Source of the DNA: DATKQI01 sp035532755
GTDB taxonomy: Bacteria; Pseudomonadota; Alphaproteobacteria; Acetobacterales; Acetobacteraceae
Direction of reading: 5' to 3'
Length of the DNA stretch: 21,903 bases
NCBI GenBank assembly: GCA_035532755.1
Contig: DATKQI010000260.1
Location: 1 to 21,903 of the forward strand
This document shows, in pieces, positions 6,536 to 15,279 of this stretch (positions are counted from its first letter, which is position 1; each line of letters starts with the position of its first letter). The notes beneath the pieces were generated by a model. It had not been told where the DNA came from, made no database searches, and worked only from the letters and a program-made list of their open reading frames with translations. Made by a program: the position numbers and the translations under genes.

Positions 6536-7759
6536 TCATACCACGCCCCGGGCACGCAATGCGGCGATCGTCGCCGGGTCGGTGCCGATCAGCCCGAGCA
6601 CGGCTTCGGTGTCCGCGCCGAGTTCCGGGGCCGGCCGGGCCAGAACGCCCGGCGTTTCGGACAGGCGCGCGGGAATGTTGTGCATCGGCAGCGCGCCCAT
6701 CTGCGCGTCCGGCACGGAGATGAGGGCTTCGCGTTCGCGGATGAAGTCATGCGCCATCAGGTCCGCCGGGTCGCAGACCGGCCCGACCGTGACGCCCGCC
6801 TGATCGAACAGCGCGAGGTTTTCCGCCTGCGTGCGCGCCAGCATGAAGGCCGCCACGATCGGATCGAGCATGTCGTTGTTGGCGACCCTGGCGCTGTTGG
6901 TCGCGAACCGCGGATCGGCGATCAGGTCCGGCCGGCCGATGACGCGGAACAGGCGTTCGGCCATCGGCTGCATCGATGCAGAAAGCGCGACATACTTGCC
7001 GTCGCCGCACCGGTACACGTTGCGCGGCGCGGTGGTGCCCGAGCGGCTGCCGTGGCGCGCCGGGGCCCTGCCGGTCAACGCATAATTCGCCGCCTGCGGG
7101 CCGAGCACGCTGAGCATGCTCTCGAACAGCGACAGATCGACCACCTGGCCGCGCCCGCCGCCGACCTCGACATGGCGCAGCGCGATCATGATCGCCGTGG
7201 CCCCGTAAAGCCCGGTGATCATGTCGGCGAGCGCGAGCGGCGGCAGCACCGGCGGCCGGTCCGGATAGCCGTTCATCGCGGCGAAGCCGGACATCGCCTC
7301 CACCAGGCTGCCGAAGCCGGGCTTGGCGCTGAACGGGCCGGTCTGGCCCCAGCCTGAAATGCGCGCGACGATCAGCCGCGGGTTGGCCGCCAGCAGTACA
7401 TCCGGCCTCAGGCCCATGCGTTCCAGCTTGCCGGGGATGAAGTTCTCCACGAACACATCCGCGATCGCGACGAGGCGCAACAGAAGCGAAAGGCCCTCCG
7501 GATCGCGATAGTCGAGCGCGAGGCTGCGCTTGTTGCGGGCATAGACCTTCCAGTGGGTGGAGATGTTCTCGACGCGCCAGTGGCGCAGATCGTCTCCCGT
7601 TGCCGGATTCTCGACCTTGATCACGTCGGCGCCGAAATCGGCCAGCACATGGGTGACGACGTTGCCTGCCACCAGCCGCGAGAGATCGAGCACGCGCACG
7701 CCGTTCAGCGGCGCGGGCGCGTCCGGCCGGAACTCCTTTTCATGCAAGCCTGCGTCCAT
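6536..7759 (-). CDS. Family III (CaiB/BaiF-type) CoA-transferase
   Basis: A cytoplasmic enzyme of 407 residues that moves CoA between carboxylic acids through an aspartyl-CoA anhydride. The start ATG (complement of 7757-7759) is chosen because AGGGAGG lies nine bases upstream and MDAGLHEKEF leads straight into the family's first strand; the frame stays open much further upstream, but only as a shadow of the divergent lyase gene. Family features: NGVRVLDLSRLVAGN (19-33), DFGADVIKVENPATGD (41-56), NKRSLALD, DVFVENFIPGKLERMGL (101-117), SGWGQTGPF (135-143), and the catalytic Asp179 in PLALADMITGLYG. The C-terminal part carries the usual VGPVCDPADLMAHDF substrate region. It is divergent from the CitE-like lyase, and a shared palindromic promoter region suggests joint control. 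Substrate unknown; a hydroxy-dicarboxylate fits the context. Confidence 0.92.
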   Translation of the reverse strand: MDAGLHEKEFRPDAPAPLNGVRVLDLSRLVAGNVVTHVLADFGADVIKVENPATGDDLRHWRVENISTHWKVYARNKRSLALDYRDPEGLSLLLRLVAIADVFVENFIPGKLERMGLRPDVLLAANPRLIVARISGWGQTGPFSAKPGFGSLVEAMSGFAAMNGYPDRPPVLPPLALADMITGLYGATAIMIALRHVEVGGGRGQVVDLSLFESMLSVLGPQAANYALTGRAPARHGSRSGTTAPRNVYRCGDGKYVALSASMQPMAERLFRVIGRPDLIADPRFATNSARVANNDMLDPIVAAFMLARTQAENLALFDQAGVTVGPVCDPADLMAHDFIREREALISVPDAQMGALPMHNIPARLSETPGVLARPAPELGADTEAVLGLIGTDPATIAALRARGVV

Positions 7760-7779
7760 GCCGGGCGGCCTCCCTGAAT

Positions 7780-7807
7780 GCCGGGATGGGTTATAGAACC
7801 TCCCGGC
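7780..7807. promoter_or_regulatory. Imperfect palindrome in a divergent promoter region
   Basis: The left arm GCCGGGATGGGTT (7780-7792) and right arm AACCTCCCGGC (7797-7807) match over 11 bp if a two-base bulge (TG, 7787-7788) is allowed, around the centre ATAG. The centre holds the only AT-rich bases of the gap: TATAGA on the plus strand and TATAAC on the minus strand, both possible -10 elements. A regulator bound here could control both the CoA-transferase and the lyase. No clear -35 was found, and no regulator gene adjoins. Confidence 0.45.
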
Positions 7808-7852
7808 CGGGCGGGCAGTGGCGCCAGGCGGCGGCAGAGCAAAGGATATGTC

Positions 7853-8764
7853 ATGGCTGAGCCTGCGGAGAAGAACCTGCCGATCTGGCGCTCCATGCTG
7901 TTCGTGCCGGTGACGGTGGAACGCTTTGTCGCCGGTGCCGCGCGGCGCAATGCCGATGCGATCATCCTCGACCTCGAGGACTCGATCCCGCCGGCCGAAA
8001 AGGCGCGGGCGCGCGAGATGGTCGCGCAGGCGGTGCTGCGCGTCGGCGCCGGCGGGGCGGATGTGGTGGTGCGGGTCAACCGGCCGTGGCGCCTGCTGGT
8101 GCGCGACCTCGAAGCGGCGATCTCGCCCGCCGTGGTCGCGTTGATGCTGCCGAAGATCGAGAGCGCGGACCATCTGCGCCTGATCGCCGAGACGGTGGCC
8201 GAGATCGAGATGGAGCGTGGCATCGCATGCGGCCATACGCGGCTGATCGCGATGCTGGAAACGCCCGGCAGCATCTTCCGGGCGGAGGCCATCGCGCGCG
8301 CGCATCCGCGCCTGGTGGCGCTGACGGTGGGATCGGAGGATCTGGCGCAGGCGGTCGGCATGGCCCCCGAAGCCGACGGCCTGCTGTTTCCGAAGCAGCA
8401 GGCGATCTTCGCGGCGCGCGCGGCCGGCATCCTGCCGCTCGGCTTCCTGGGCACGGTGGCCGATTTCGCCGATCTCGACCGCTTCCGCGCGACGATCGAA
8501 CGTTCCCGCCGGCTCGGCTTCACCGGCGCCTCGGTGATCCATCCGGGGCAGATCCCGATCCTGAACGAGGCGTTCCGGCCGCAGCCGGCCGAGGTGGAGC
8601 ATGCACGGCGGCTGATCGCCGCCTACGACACGGCGATGGCCGCGGGGCGGGGAGCGGCCACCTTCGAGGGGCGGATGATCGATGTGCCGGTGGTGCGCCG
8701 GGCGCAGGATACGCTGGCCCGGCACGAGGCGATCGAGGCCCGCGCGCCGTCTCCGCCCGGATGA
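7853..8764 (+). CDS. HpcH/HpaI aldolase / citrate lyase beta subunit-like CoA-ester lyase
   Basis: An enzyme of 303 residues in the CitE-like lyase family, which cleaves or forms C-C bonds in CoA thioesters such as malyl-CoA or citramalyl-CoA using Mg2+. The start ATG at 7853 follows AAAGGA with six bases spacing; an upstream frame extension to 7778 would run through the promoter palindrome and is rejected. Family motifs: RSMLFVPV (13-20), DAIILDLEDSIP (35-46), VVVRVN with Arg74, a Mg ligand Glu136 in AMLETPGS, and Asp163 in VGSEDLAQAVGM. The C-terminal GASVIHPGQIPILNEAF (225-241) and GRMIDVPVVRRAQ are typical of standalone lyases, not the citrate lyase complex; no citrate lyase alpha or gamma gene is present. 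Together with the divergent CoA-transferase it could activate and split a hydroxy-dicarboxylate. Confidence 0.9.
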   Translation: MAEPAEKNLPIWRSMLFVPVTVERFVAGAARRNADAIILDLEDSIPPAEKARAREMVAQAVLRVGAGGADVVVRVNRPWRLLVRDLEAAISPAVVALMLPKIESADHLRLIAETVAEIEMERGIACGHTRLIAMLETPGSIFRAEAIARAHPRLVALTVGSEDLAQAVGMAPEADGLLFPKQQAIFAARAAGILPLGFLGTVADFADLDRFRATIERSRRLGFTGASVIHPGQIPILNEAFRPQPAEVEHARRLIAAYDTAMAAGRGAATFEGRMIDVPVVRRAQDTLARHEAIEARAPSPPG

Positions 8765-8815
8765 ACGCGCGGGGCTGATCCGGGGTGGCGACCGGTCGCC
8801 AGGGAGGGAGTGGAT

Positions 8816-9319
8816 ATGGCAACCGTCGCCGGCACGGCGCCCGCCTACCGGTTCCGGCCGTTCACGCGTGACGATCTGCCGATGGCCGCGCGCTGGCTGC
8901 GAAGCCCGGAGGTCGTGCGGTGGTGGGGGGAGCCCGGGAAAGAGCTTGCGCTGCTGACCGCCGATCTCGACGAACCCGCGATGCGGCAATGGATCGTGGA
9001 ATGCGAAGGGCGCCCTTTCGCCTATGCGCAGGCCTATCCGTCAGCCGCATGGCCGCAATCGCACCTGAAGCACCTTCCTGATGGAACCCGGATGATCGAT
9101 GCCTTTATCGGCGAACCGGCCATGCTCGGGTGCGGCCATGGCGGCGCGTTCCTGCGCAGGCTTGCGGAGAATCTGCTTGCCGAGGGGGCGCCGGCCGTCG
9201 CCATCGATCCGGACTGCGGCAACGTGCGCGCGCGGCGCGCCTATGCGCGTGCCGGCTTCGTCGAAGAGAAAATGGTCGAGACGGAGGAGGGGTGCGTGGC
9301 TGTCATGCTTTTCCGCTGA
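8816..9319 (+). CDS. GNAT-family N-acetyltransferase, AAC(6')-like
   Basis: A single-domain acetyltransferase of 167 residues. The ATG at 8816 lies just after AGGGAGGGAG (8801-8810); the GTG at 8810 sits inside that site and is less likely. The N-terminus (YRFRPFTRDDLPMAARWL) and the early RWWGEP motif match the subgroup that includes aminoglycoside 6'-N-acetyltransferases and siderophore/lysine acyltransferases. The acetyl-CoA loop appears as MLGCGHGGAFLR (103-114), and the C-terminal signature AIDPDCGNVRARRAYARAGF (129-148) is well kept. The substrate cannot be deduced; chromosomal members are often cryptic or modify metabolites and not drugs. It follows the lyase gene by 51 bases on the same strand and may be co-transcribed. 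A strong hairpin directly after the stop separates it from convergent lpxC. Confidence 0.85.
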   Translation: MATVAGTAPAYRFRPFTRDDLPMAARWLRSPEVVRWWGEPGKELALLTADLDEPAMRQWIVECEGRPFAYAQAYPSAAWPQSHLKHLPDGTRMIDAFIGEPAMLGCGHGGAFLRRLAENLLAEGAPAVAIDPDCGNVRARRAYARAGFVEEKMVETEEGCVAVMLFR

Positions 9320-9320
9320 A

Positions 9321-9340
9321 CCGGGCGCGAAAGCGCCCGG
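9321..9340. terminator. Perfect GC hairpin between convergent genes
   Basis: CCGGGCGC (9321-9328), a GAAA tetraloop and GCGCCCGG (9333-9340) form a perfect 8-bp stem two bases after the acetyltransferase stop codon and 11 bases before the lpxC stop. Its position suggests a bidirectional terminator. Neither side has a clear T-run, so termination may be weak or Rho-assisted. Confidence 0.6.
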
Positions 9341-9351
9341 CCGGCGCGGTT

Positions 9352-10320
9352 CTACGCCGCGACGGCGGCGAGGGGGCGTGCGGCGAAGCGCCAGGCGCGG
9401 GCGTCGGCGAACATGGCGCGCAGGACGTGGTTGTTGAGCTTGTGGCCAGAGCGGTGGCCGACGAAGCTGCCGTGCAGGTCCGCCCCGGCCAGCGCGAGAT
9501 CTCCCACCGTGTCCAGCATCTTGTGGCGCACGAACTCGTCCGGCCAGCGCAGGCCGGCGGGGTTCAGCACGCGGGCCCGATCGACCACCACGGCATTGTC
9601 CAGGCTGCCGCCGAGGGCGAGGCCGGCGGCCTGCAAGGCGGCGACCTCCCCGGCCTGGGTGAAGGTGCGGGCGCGGGCGAGGTCGTGGCGGAAGGTATCG
9701 GTGGACAGCGGCAATGCGAGCGCCTGGCGGCCGATCGCCGGAGCCTCGAAATCGATCGACACCGCCAGATCGAGCCGTGGGGCGGATGCCGGGATGAACC
9801 CCCTGGGTCGCGGACGCAGCTCGGCGAAGGCGGCGCCGTCCGCCACCCGCACCGGGCGCAGCACCTCGATCACCGGGCGGGTGGCGGGCAGATCGATGGT
9901 GCCGGCGCAGTCGATCAGGAACAGGAAGGGAGCGGCGGAGCCGTCCAGGATGGGGATTTCGGGGCCATCCACCTCGATCCGGGCGGTGTCGATCCCCGCG
10001 CCGGCCAGGGCGGCCATCAGATGCTCGATCGTGCCGATGGTGGCGTCGGGGTGGCCGGGCAGGCCGAGCACGGTGCACAGGCGGGTATCGATCACATGAT
10101 CGTGGCGGGCCGGGATGCCGATGCCGAGATCGGTGCGATGGAAGACGATGCCGCTGCCGGCGGCGGCGGGATGCAGCGTGAGGGAGACCTTCCGTCCTGA
10201 ATGCAGGCCGGTGCCGACGCAATCGATCGGCGCGCGCAGCGTGCGGCTGGTTTCGGGTGCGCCGGTCGCCCGCGCGTCATGCAGGTCTGTCAGTGCGTGG
10301 AGATCGGCCAGTCCATCCAT
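9352..10320 (-). CDS. lpxC: UDP-3-O-acyl-N-acetylglucosamine deacetylase
   Basis: LpxC is the zinc-dependent deacetylase that commits UDP-acyl-GlcNAc to lipid A synthesis in the cytoplasm. The 322-residue protein has the N-terminal GTGLHSG (36-42), TIEHLMAAL with Glu99 and zinc ligand His100, HKMLDTVGD with zinc ligands His266 and Asp270 plus Asp274, and SGHKLNNH with catalytic His293. The ATG at 10320 (complement of 10318-10320) is chosen because GAGAGAT lies about six bases upstream; an earlier in-frame start at 10371 would add residues with no family match. The first 22 residues before the conserved core are a little longer than in many homologues. It is on the same strand as the ftsZ cluster, as often in proteobacteria, but here it is separated from ftsZ by a potassium channel gene and an AT-rich gap. 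Confidence 0.95.
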   Translation of the reverse strand: MDGLADLHALTDLHDARATGAPETSRTLRAPIDCVGTGLHSGRKVSLTLHPAAAGSGIVFHRTDLGIGIPARHDHVIDTRLCTVLGLPGHPDATIGTIEHLMAALAGAGIDTARIEVDGPEIPILDGSAAPFLFLIDCAGTIDLPATRPVIEVLRPVRVADGAAFAELRPRPRGFIPASAPRLDLAVSIDFEAPAIGRQALALPLSTDTFRHDLARARTFTQAGEVAALQAAGLALGGSLDNAVVVDRARVLNPAGLRWPDEFVRHKMLDTVGDLALAGADLHGSFVGHRSGHKLNNHVLRAMFADARAWRFAARPLAAVAA

Positions 10321-10552
10321 GGTATCTCTCGCAATCCGATGTCGTCTCGTCGGTGAGGCCTGCCGGGCCATTGCGCCGCAGCAATTTCAGGCTAGGCGGG
10401 GCGGCGAGGGATGGAAAATCAACGATTGTTGCCGAATATTTCCCTACAACATGTTGATATTCAAAGATATCTGAAACTTAATTGTGGCGGGATTACGGCA
10501 CGTTCGCGGCATCGCCGATCAGGGCGCGTCTGGCCGGTGAATGCGGGGGCGA
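10321..10552 (-). promoter_or_regulatory. AT-rich upstream region of lpxC
   Basis: This 232-base gap between the potassium channel gene and lpxC contains an island of low GC (about 10411-10485) in an otherwise GC-rich chromosome segment. That is the expected place for an lpxC promoter read on the minus strand. A possible pair is TTGAAT (10464-10459) and AATATT (10440-10435), but the -10 match is poor. GATAT and ATATC (10456-10471 area) form a small inverted repeat. No gene was found here. Confidence 0.4.
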
Positions 10553-11431
10553 TCAGCCGATCGTGTCGTGGAAGCGGGAGTAGTCGATCACCGTCCGCCC
10601 GTCCGGCGTATGGATGAAGATGTCGGCGAACTGGCGGTTCCAGCGCAGATCCTCCGCGCCATAGACGTAGCGCGTGTGCACGGTCTGGGAGAACGTTTCC
10701 TCCAGCCCGATCAGCGTGCACAGAACTTCCATGTGCCGTGCCTGCATCTGTTCGGCGGTCATCCCGTGCAGGGGGCTGTTGGGCGTGATCGGGTGCATGA
10801 TCGTCCAGCTCAGGGCGAACACCGGGCTCAACGGCCGCAGCACGTGCAGATCGTGGAAGCGGCGGATTCCCACGCCTTCGGCCGAAACCTCGTCGCGTGT
10901 GGTGGTGAGCGACACGCGCGCCTCGACGATCTGGTGGCGGCGCTGGTTGGCCACGCGGAGCATCAGCGTCGGCACGCCTTCGTACGGCACGATGATCGCC
11001 ACCCGGCTGAACATCACCCGCGCGCTGGGCCGGGACAGGCGGTTGAGCACGATGCCGGTGGAGAGCGCGGTGGTGAGCAGACCGTAGACTGCTTCGGCGG
11101 TGACGATCCAGTTCACCGCAAGCGTGCGCGGATACATCTCGCCATAGCCGATCGTCGCCATGGTCTGCACGCTGAAGAAGAACGCATCGGCGAGCGAGCC
11201 GGGGCGGGCATGGGCGATGCCGTTGCCGGCGGCGAGATAGACCAGCGCGAAGATGAGGTTGGAGGCCAGATAGATGCCGCCAAGCAGGGCCAGCAGCCCG
11301 GACAGCGGCATCGTCATCATCAGGTGGTAGGCGTCGCGCCAACCCGCACCGCGGAAGCCGCGGCGCTCGATCGCGCGCAGCCCGGCCGGGGAGAAGTTGC
11401 GCGGCGGGGGGCGGGGGGGCCTGCGCGCCAT
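10553..11431 (-). CDS. Inward-rectifier-type potassium channel (KirBac)
   Basis: A tetrameric inner-membrane K+ channel subunit of 292 residues. An amphipathic slide-helix region (GWRDAYHLMMTMP, 30-42) precedes the first membrane helix (about 43-66). The pore helix and selectivity filter follow as SVQTMATIGYGEMYP (87-101, TIGYG at 93-97), then the second helix at about 104-130. The rest is the IRK-type cytoplasmic immunoglobulin-like domain (from VMFSRVAIIVPYEGVPTLMLRVANQRR onward in two segments) that gates the pore. The start ATG (complement of 11429-11431) has GGGGAGG and GGGGGAC upstream; the longer frame to 11593 only mirrors the ftsZ 3' end. It begins 43 bases after the ftsZ stop on the same strand, so it may be read through from the division operon. 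The proline-rich first ten residues are unusual but harmless. Confidence 0.92.
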   Translation of the reverse strand: MARRPPRPPPRNFSPAGLRAIERRGFRGAGWRDAYHLMMTMPLSGLLALLGGIYLASNLIFALVYLAAGNGIAHARPGSLADAFFFSVQTMATIGYGEMYPRTLAVNWIVTAEAVYGLLTTALSTGIVLNRLSRPSARVMFSRVAIIVPYEGVPTLMLRVANQRRHQIVEARVSLTTTRDEVSAEGVGIRRFHDLHVLRPLSPVFALSWTIMHPITPNSPLHGMTAEQMQARHMEVLCTLIGLEETFSQTVHTRYVYGAEDLRWNRQFADIFIHTPDGRTVIDYSRFHDTIG

Positions 11432-11474
11432 TCGTCCCCCGCCTCCCCGCGCCTTTAGATGGTCTGTCGCGCCG

Positions 11475-13001
<1,527 letters not shown>

Positions 13002-13074
13002 CGGGACAGGTCTCCCCTGAGGGTGTGGTGAAAGGTGCGGTGGCTGGAGGGTGAACGGGCTGCGAAGGGGCGCA

Positions 13075-14373
13075 TCAGAAACGCTCCTTCACGAACGAGA
13101 AGACGCGGCGGAGCAGGCCGGTGGGGGCGGTGGAGTCGAGGTCGATATCAGGCATCGTCCGCCCCTCGCCGGCGGCCCAGGCGAGCAGGCCGGCGGCGGT
13201 GGCGAAGGCGGGGCCGGCGGCGGAATCGGGCAGGCCGCGCAGCCCGGCGGGCCGGCCGAGCCGGACCTGCTTGCCGAGGATGCGCCCGGCAAGCTCCCGC
13301 GCACCGCCGAGCTGGCAGGCGCCGCCGGTGAGCACCACGCGCGCCCCGGCCGTGCCGCCGAGGCCCGAGCTGTCCAGCCGGTCCTTCATCAGCTCGAAGA
13401 TCTCTTCGAGGCGCGGGCGGATGATGGAGACGACCATGCTGCGCGGCACCTTGGCGATCTGGTGCTCCTCCTCGCCGACCAGCGGCACCGGCAGCATCTC
13501 GCGCTCGTCGTCGGGGCTGCTTTGCGCGTTGCCGTAGAGGGTCTTCAGCCGCTCGGCATGCGCGACCGGGGTGGAGAGCATGCGTGCGATGTCGTTCGTC
13601 ACGTGCAGGCCACCCACCGGAAGCTGCGCGGTGTGCAGCATCTGGCCCTCGGCGAACACGGCCATGCTGGTGGTGCCGCCGCCCATGTCGATCACCGTCG
13701 CGCCCAGCTCCCGCTCGTCCTCCACCAGGGTGGAGAGCCCGGCGGCGAAGGGGGCGGAGACCAGCTCGGCGATATCGAGGTCGCAGCGGCCGAGGCAGGC
13801 GTGCAGGGTGCGCAGCGCGGTGCCGACCGCGTCGATCACGTGCAGCCGCGCAGTGAGGGTTTCGCAGTGCACGCCGCGCGGATCGGCGATGCCGGGCGTC
13901 TCGTCGGCGGCGAAGGCGAGCGGCAGGGCGTGGATGGTCTCGCGGCCCTCGGATTCGGCGCGCGCCCGGCCCTCGGCCACCACGCGCTTCACATCCTCTT
14001 CCGTCACCGCGCGCCCGCCGACCGGCCATTGCACGTTGAACAGCCGGCTTTCCGGCTGGCCGCAGCCGAGGTTGACGGTCACGGCGCGCAGGCGCGTATC
14101 CGCCATCTCCTCGGCGGTGCCGACGGCGGCGCGGATCGCGCGTTCCGCCTCGTCGAGGTCGGTCACCCCGCCGCTGCGCACGCCGCGGCCCTTCTGCCAG
14201 CCGAAGCCCAGCACGCGGTGGGTGCCGTCGGTCTCCGTCCGGCCGATGAGGCAGGCGATCTTGGTCGAGCCGATGTCCAGCACGCCGAACGGGCCGGCGC
14301 GCAGCGGGCGCGATCGCGGCGGCGGCTCGGGGGCCGGTGGCGGCGGCAGGTGGCGGCGGGGCATGTCGTTCAT
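13075..14373 (-). CDS. ftsA: Cell division protein FtsA
   Basis: An actin-like ATPase that tethers FtsZ to the membrane. The 432 residues include phosphate-1 motif VLDIGSTKIACLIG (31-44), phosphate-2 motif VIDMGGGTTSMAVF (227-240), the 1C-domain region between, and a C-terminal amphipathic membrane-targeting helix (GLLRRVFSFVKERF, 419-432). The first 25 residues are proline- and arginine-rich (PPPPAPEPPPRSRP), an N-terminal extension compared with E. coli FtsA. The ATG at 14373 has GAGG seven bases upstream; a second ATG four codons later cannot be excluded. The gene starts nine bases after the ftsQ stop. FtsA and FtsZ sit next to each other as in most dcw clusters. Confidence 0.96.
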   Translation of the reverse strand: MNDMPRRHLPPPPAPEPPPRSRPLRAGPFGVLDIGSTKIACLIGRTETDGTHRVLGFGWQKGRGVRSGGVTDLDEAERAIRAAVGTAEEMADTRLRAVTVNLGCGQPESRLFNVQWPVGGRAVTEEDVKRVVAEGRARAESEGRETIHALPLAFAADETPGIADPRGVHCETLTARLHVIDAVGTALRTLHACLGRCDLDIAELVSAPFAAGLSTLVEDERELGATVIDMGGGTTSMAVFAEGQMLHTAQLPVGGLHVTNDIARMLSTPVAHAERLKTLYGNAQSSPDDEREMLPVPLVGEEEHQIAKVPRSMVVSIIRPRLEEIFELMKDRLDSSGLGGTAGARVVLTGGACQLGGARELAGRILGKQVRLGRPAGLRGLPDSAAGPAFATAAGLLAWAAGEGRTMPDIDLDSTAPTGLLRRVFSFVKERF

Positions 14374-14382
14374 CGACGGGCC

Positions 14383-15279
14383 TCAGGTGTGCCGCGGCGG
14401 CGCAGCCGCGCCGTGCGAGGGTTGCGGGGAGGAATCGGGCGGGAACGGGTGCACCACCAGCCGGCCGGGCAGCCGCAGATCGACGGTGCGGACCGGCCGG
14501 TCGAGCAGGGCGATCTTCTTCTGCAATTCCATCAGCCGCGCGATCGCCTGCGCCTGGCCGCGCGCCGGCAGCTTCACGTTCGCCCCGGAGGTGAGTTCGA
14601 GGTTCCATCGCCGGTCCCCCACCCGCACCGCAGCGGTGAGCTTCGCGTGGAGCACCGGGTAGCGCGCGATGGTGGCGAGCAGGGCTTCTGCATGAGTGGC
14701 CGCACCCGGGCCCACCACCAGCGGCAGTTGCAACTGCCGCGCGGTCAGCGCCACGTCCTTCTCGGCCACCACGCGGCCGTCGCGGTCGATCAGCACGAAA
14801 CGGCCGTTGTTCTGCCACACCGCATAGGGGCGGCGCTCGGTGAGCCGGACCAGCACGGTGCCGGGCAGCTCGCGGGTGACCATCGCGTCGCGCACCCAGC
14901 TCAGCTTCTCGACCCGTGCCCGCGCGGCGGCGACGGAGAAGCCCAGGATGGGCGTGCCGGTCTTCACCGCGAGTGCCGCGAGCACGAGGTGGCGCGGCGT
15001 GTTGGCCCGCCCCTCGATGACGACATGGCGGACGGTGAGGCCGGCGGCCGCCCCCAGCGCGCCAAGCCCGGCGCGCAGCGGGCCGACCGCCCGACCGGGA
15101 TGGGCGGCGCGCAGCAGCGCCGGCACGCCGAACAGCAGCGCGACCACGGCGATGGTCCAGAGCAGCGGCCGGCGCAGGCGCAGCAGCCGGCGCAGCAGCA
15201 GCTTGAGCGGGCTTGGCCGGTCGATGACCTGGGTGCTGCGGCCACGGCCGCGGCGGGCGGGGCGGGTCATGCGCGGCAT
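14383..15279 (-). CDS. ftsQ: Cell division protein FtsQ
   Basis: A bitopic inner-membrane divisome protein of 298 residues that links early and late division proteins. It has a short basic cytoplasmic tail, one membrane segment (about 38-58, PLLWTIAVVALLFGVPALL), a periplasmic POTRA domain (about 81-151, starting LTVRHVVIEGRANTP and ending VRLTERRPYAVW) and an FtsQ beta domain after it. The ATG at 15279 is preferred because GGAG lies eight bases upstream; the ATG at 15270 overlaps the ddl stop as ATGA and is a good alternative, with GTG at 15306 unlikely. Either way it overlaps the ddl end, so coupling is expected. The C-terminus ends in a Pro/Ser/His-rich tail. Confidence 0.93.
   Translation of the reverse strand: MPRMTRPARRGRGRSTQVIDRPSPLKLLLRRLLRLRRPLLWTIAVVALLFGVPALLRAAHPGRAVGPLRAGLGALGAAAGLTVRHVVIEGRANTPRHLVLAALAVKTGTPILGFSVAAARARVEKLSWVRDAMVTRELPGTVLVRLTERRPYAVWQNNGRFVLIDRDGRVVAEKDVALTARQLQLPLVVGPGAATHAEALLATIARYPVLHAKLTAAVRVGDRRWNLELTSGANVKLPARGQAQAIARLMELQKKIALLDRPVRTVDLRLPGRLVVHPFPPDSSPQPSHGAAAPPRHT

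Noticed and set aside
4570..6555. A 661-codon minus-strand open frame opposite the TRAP permease
   Set aside because: Its composition is extreme in Arg, Asp, Gln and His, and the plus strand encodes a full DctQM permease.
7760..8989. N-terminal extension of the CoA-transferase frame to 8989
   Set aside because: The extension is antisense to the CitE-like lyase and shows no family similarity; a good ribosome binding site supports the start at 7759.
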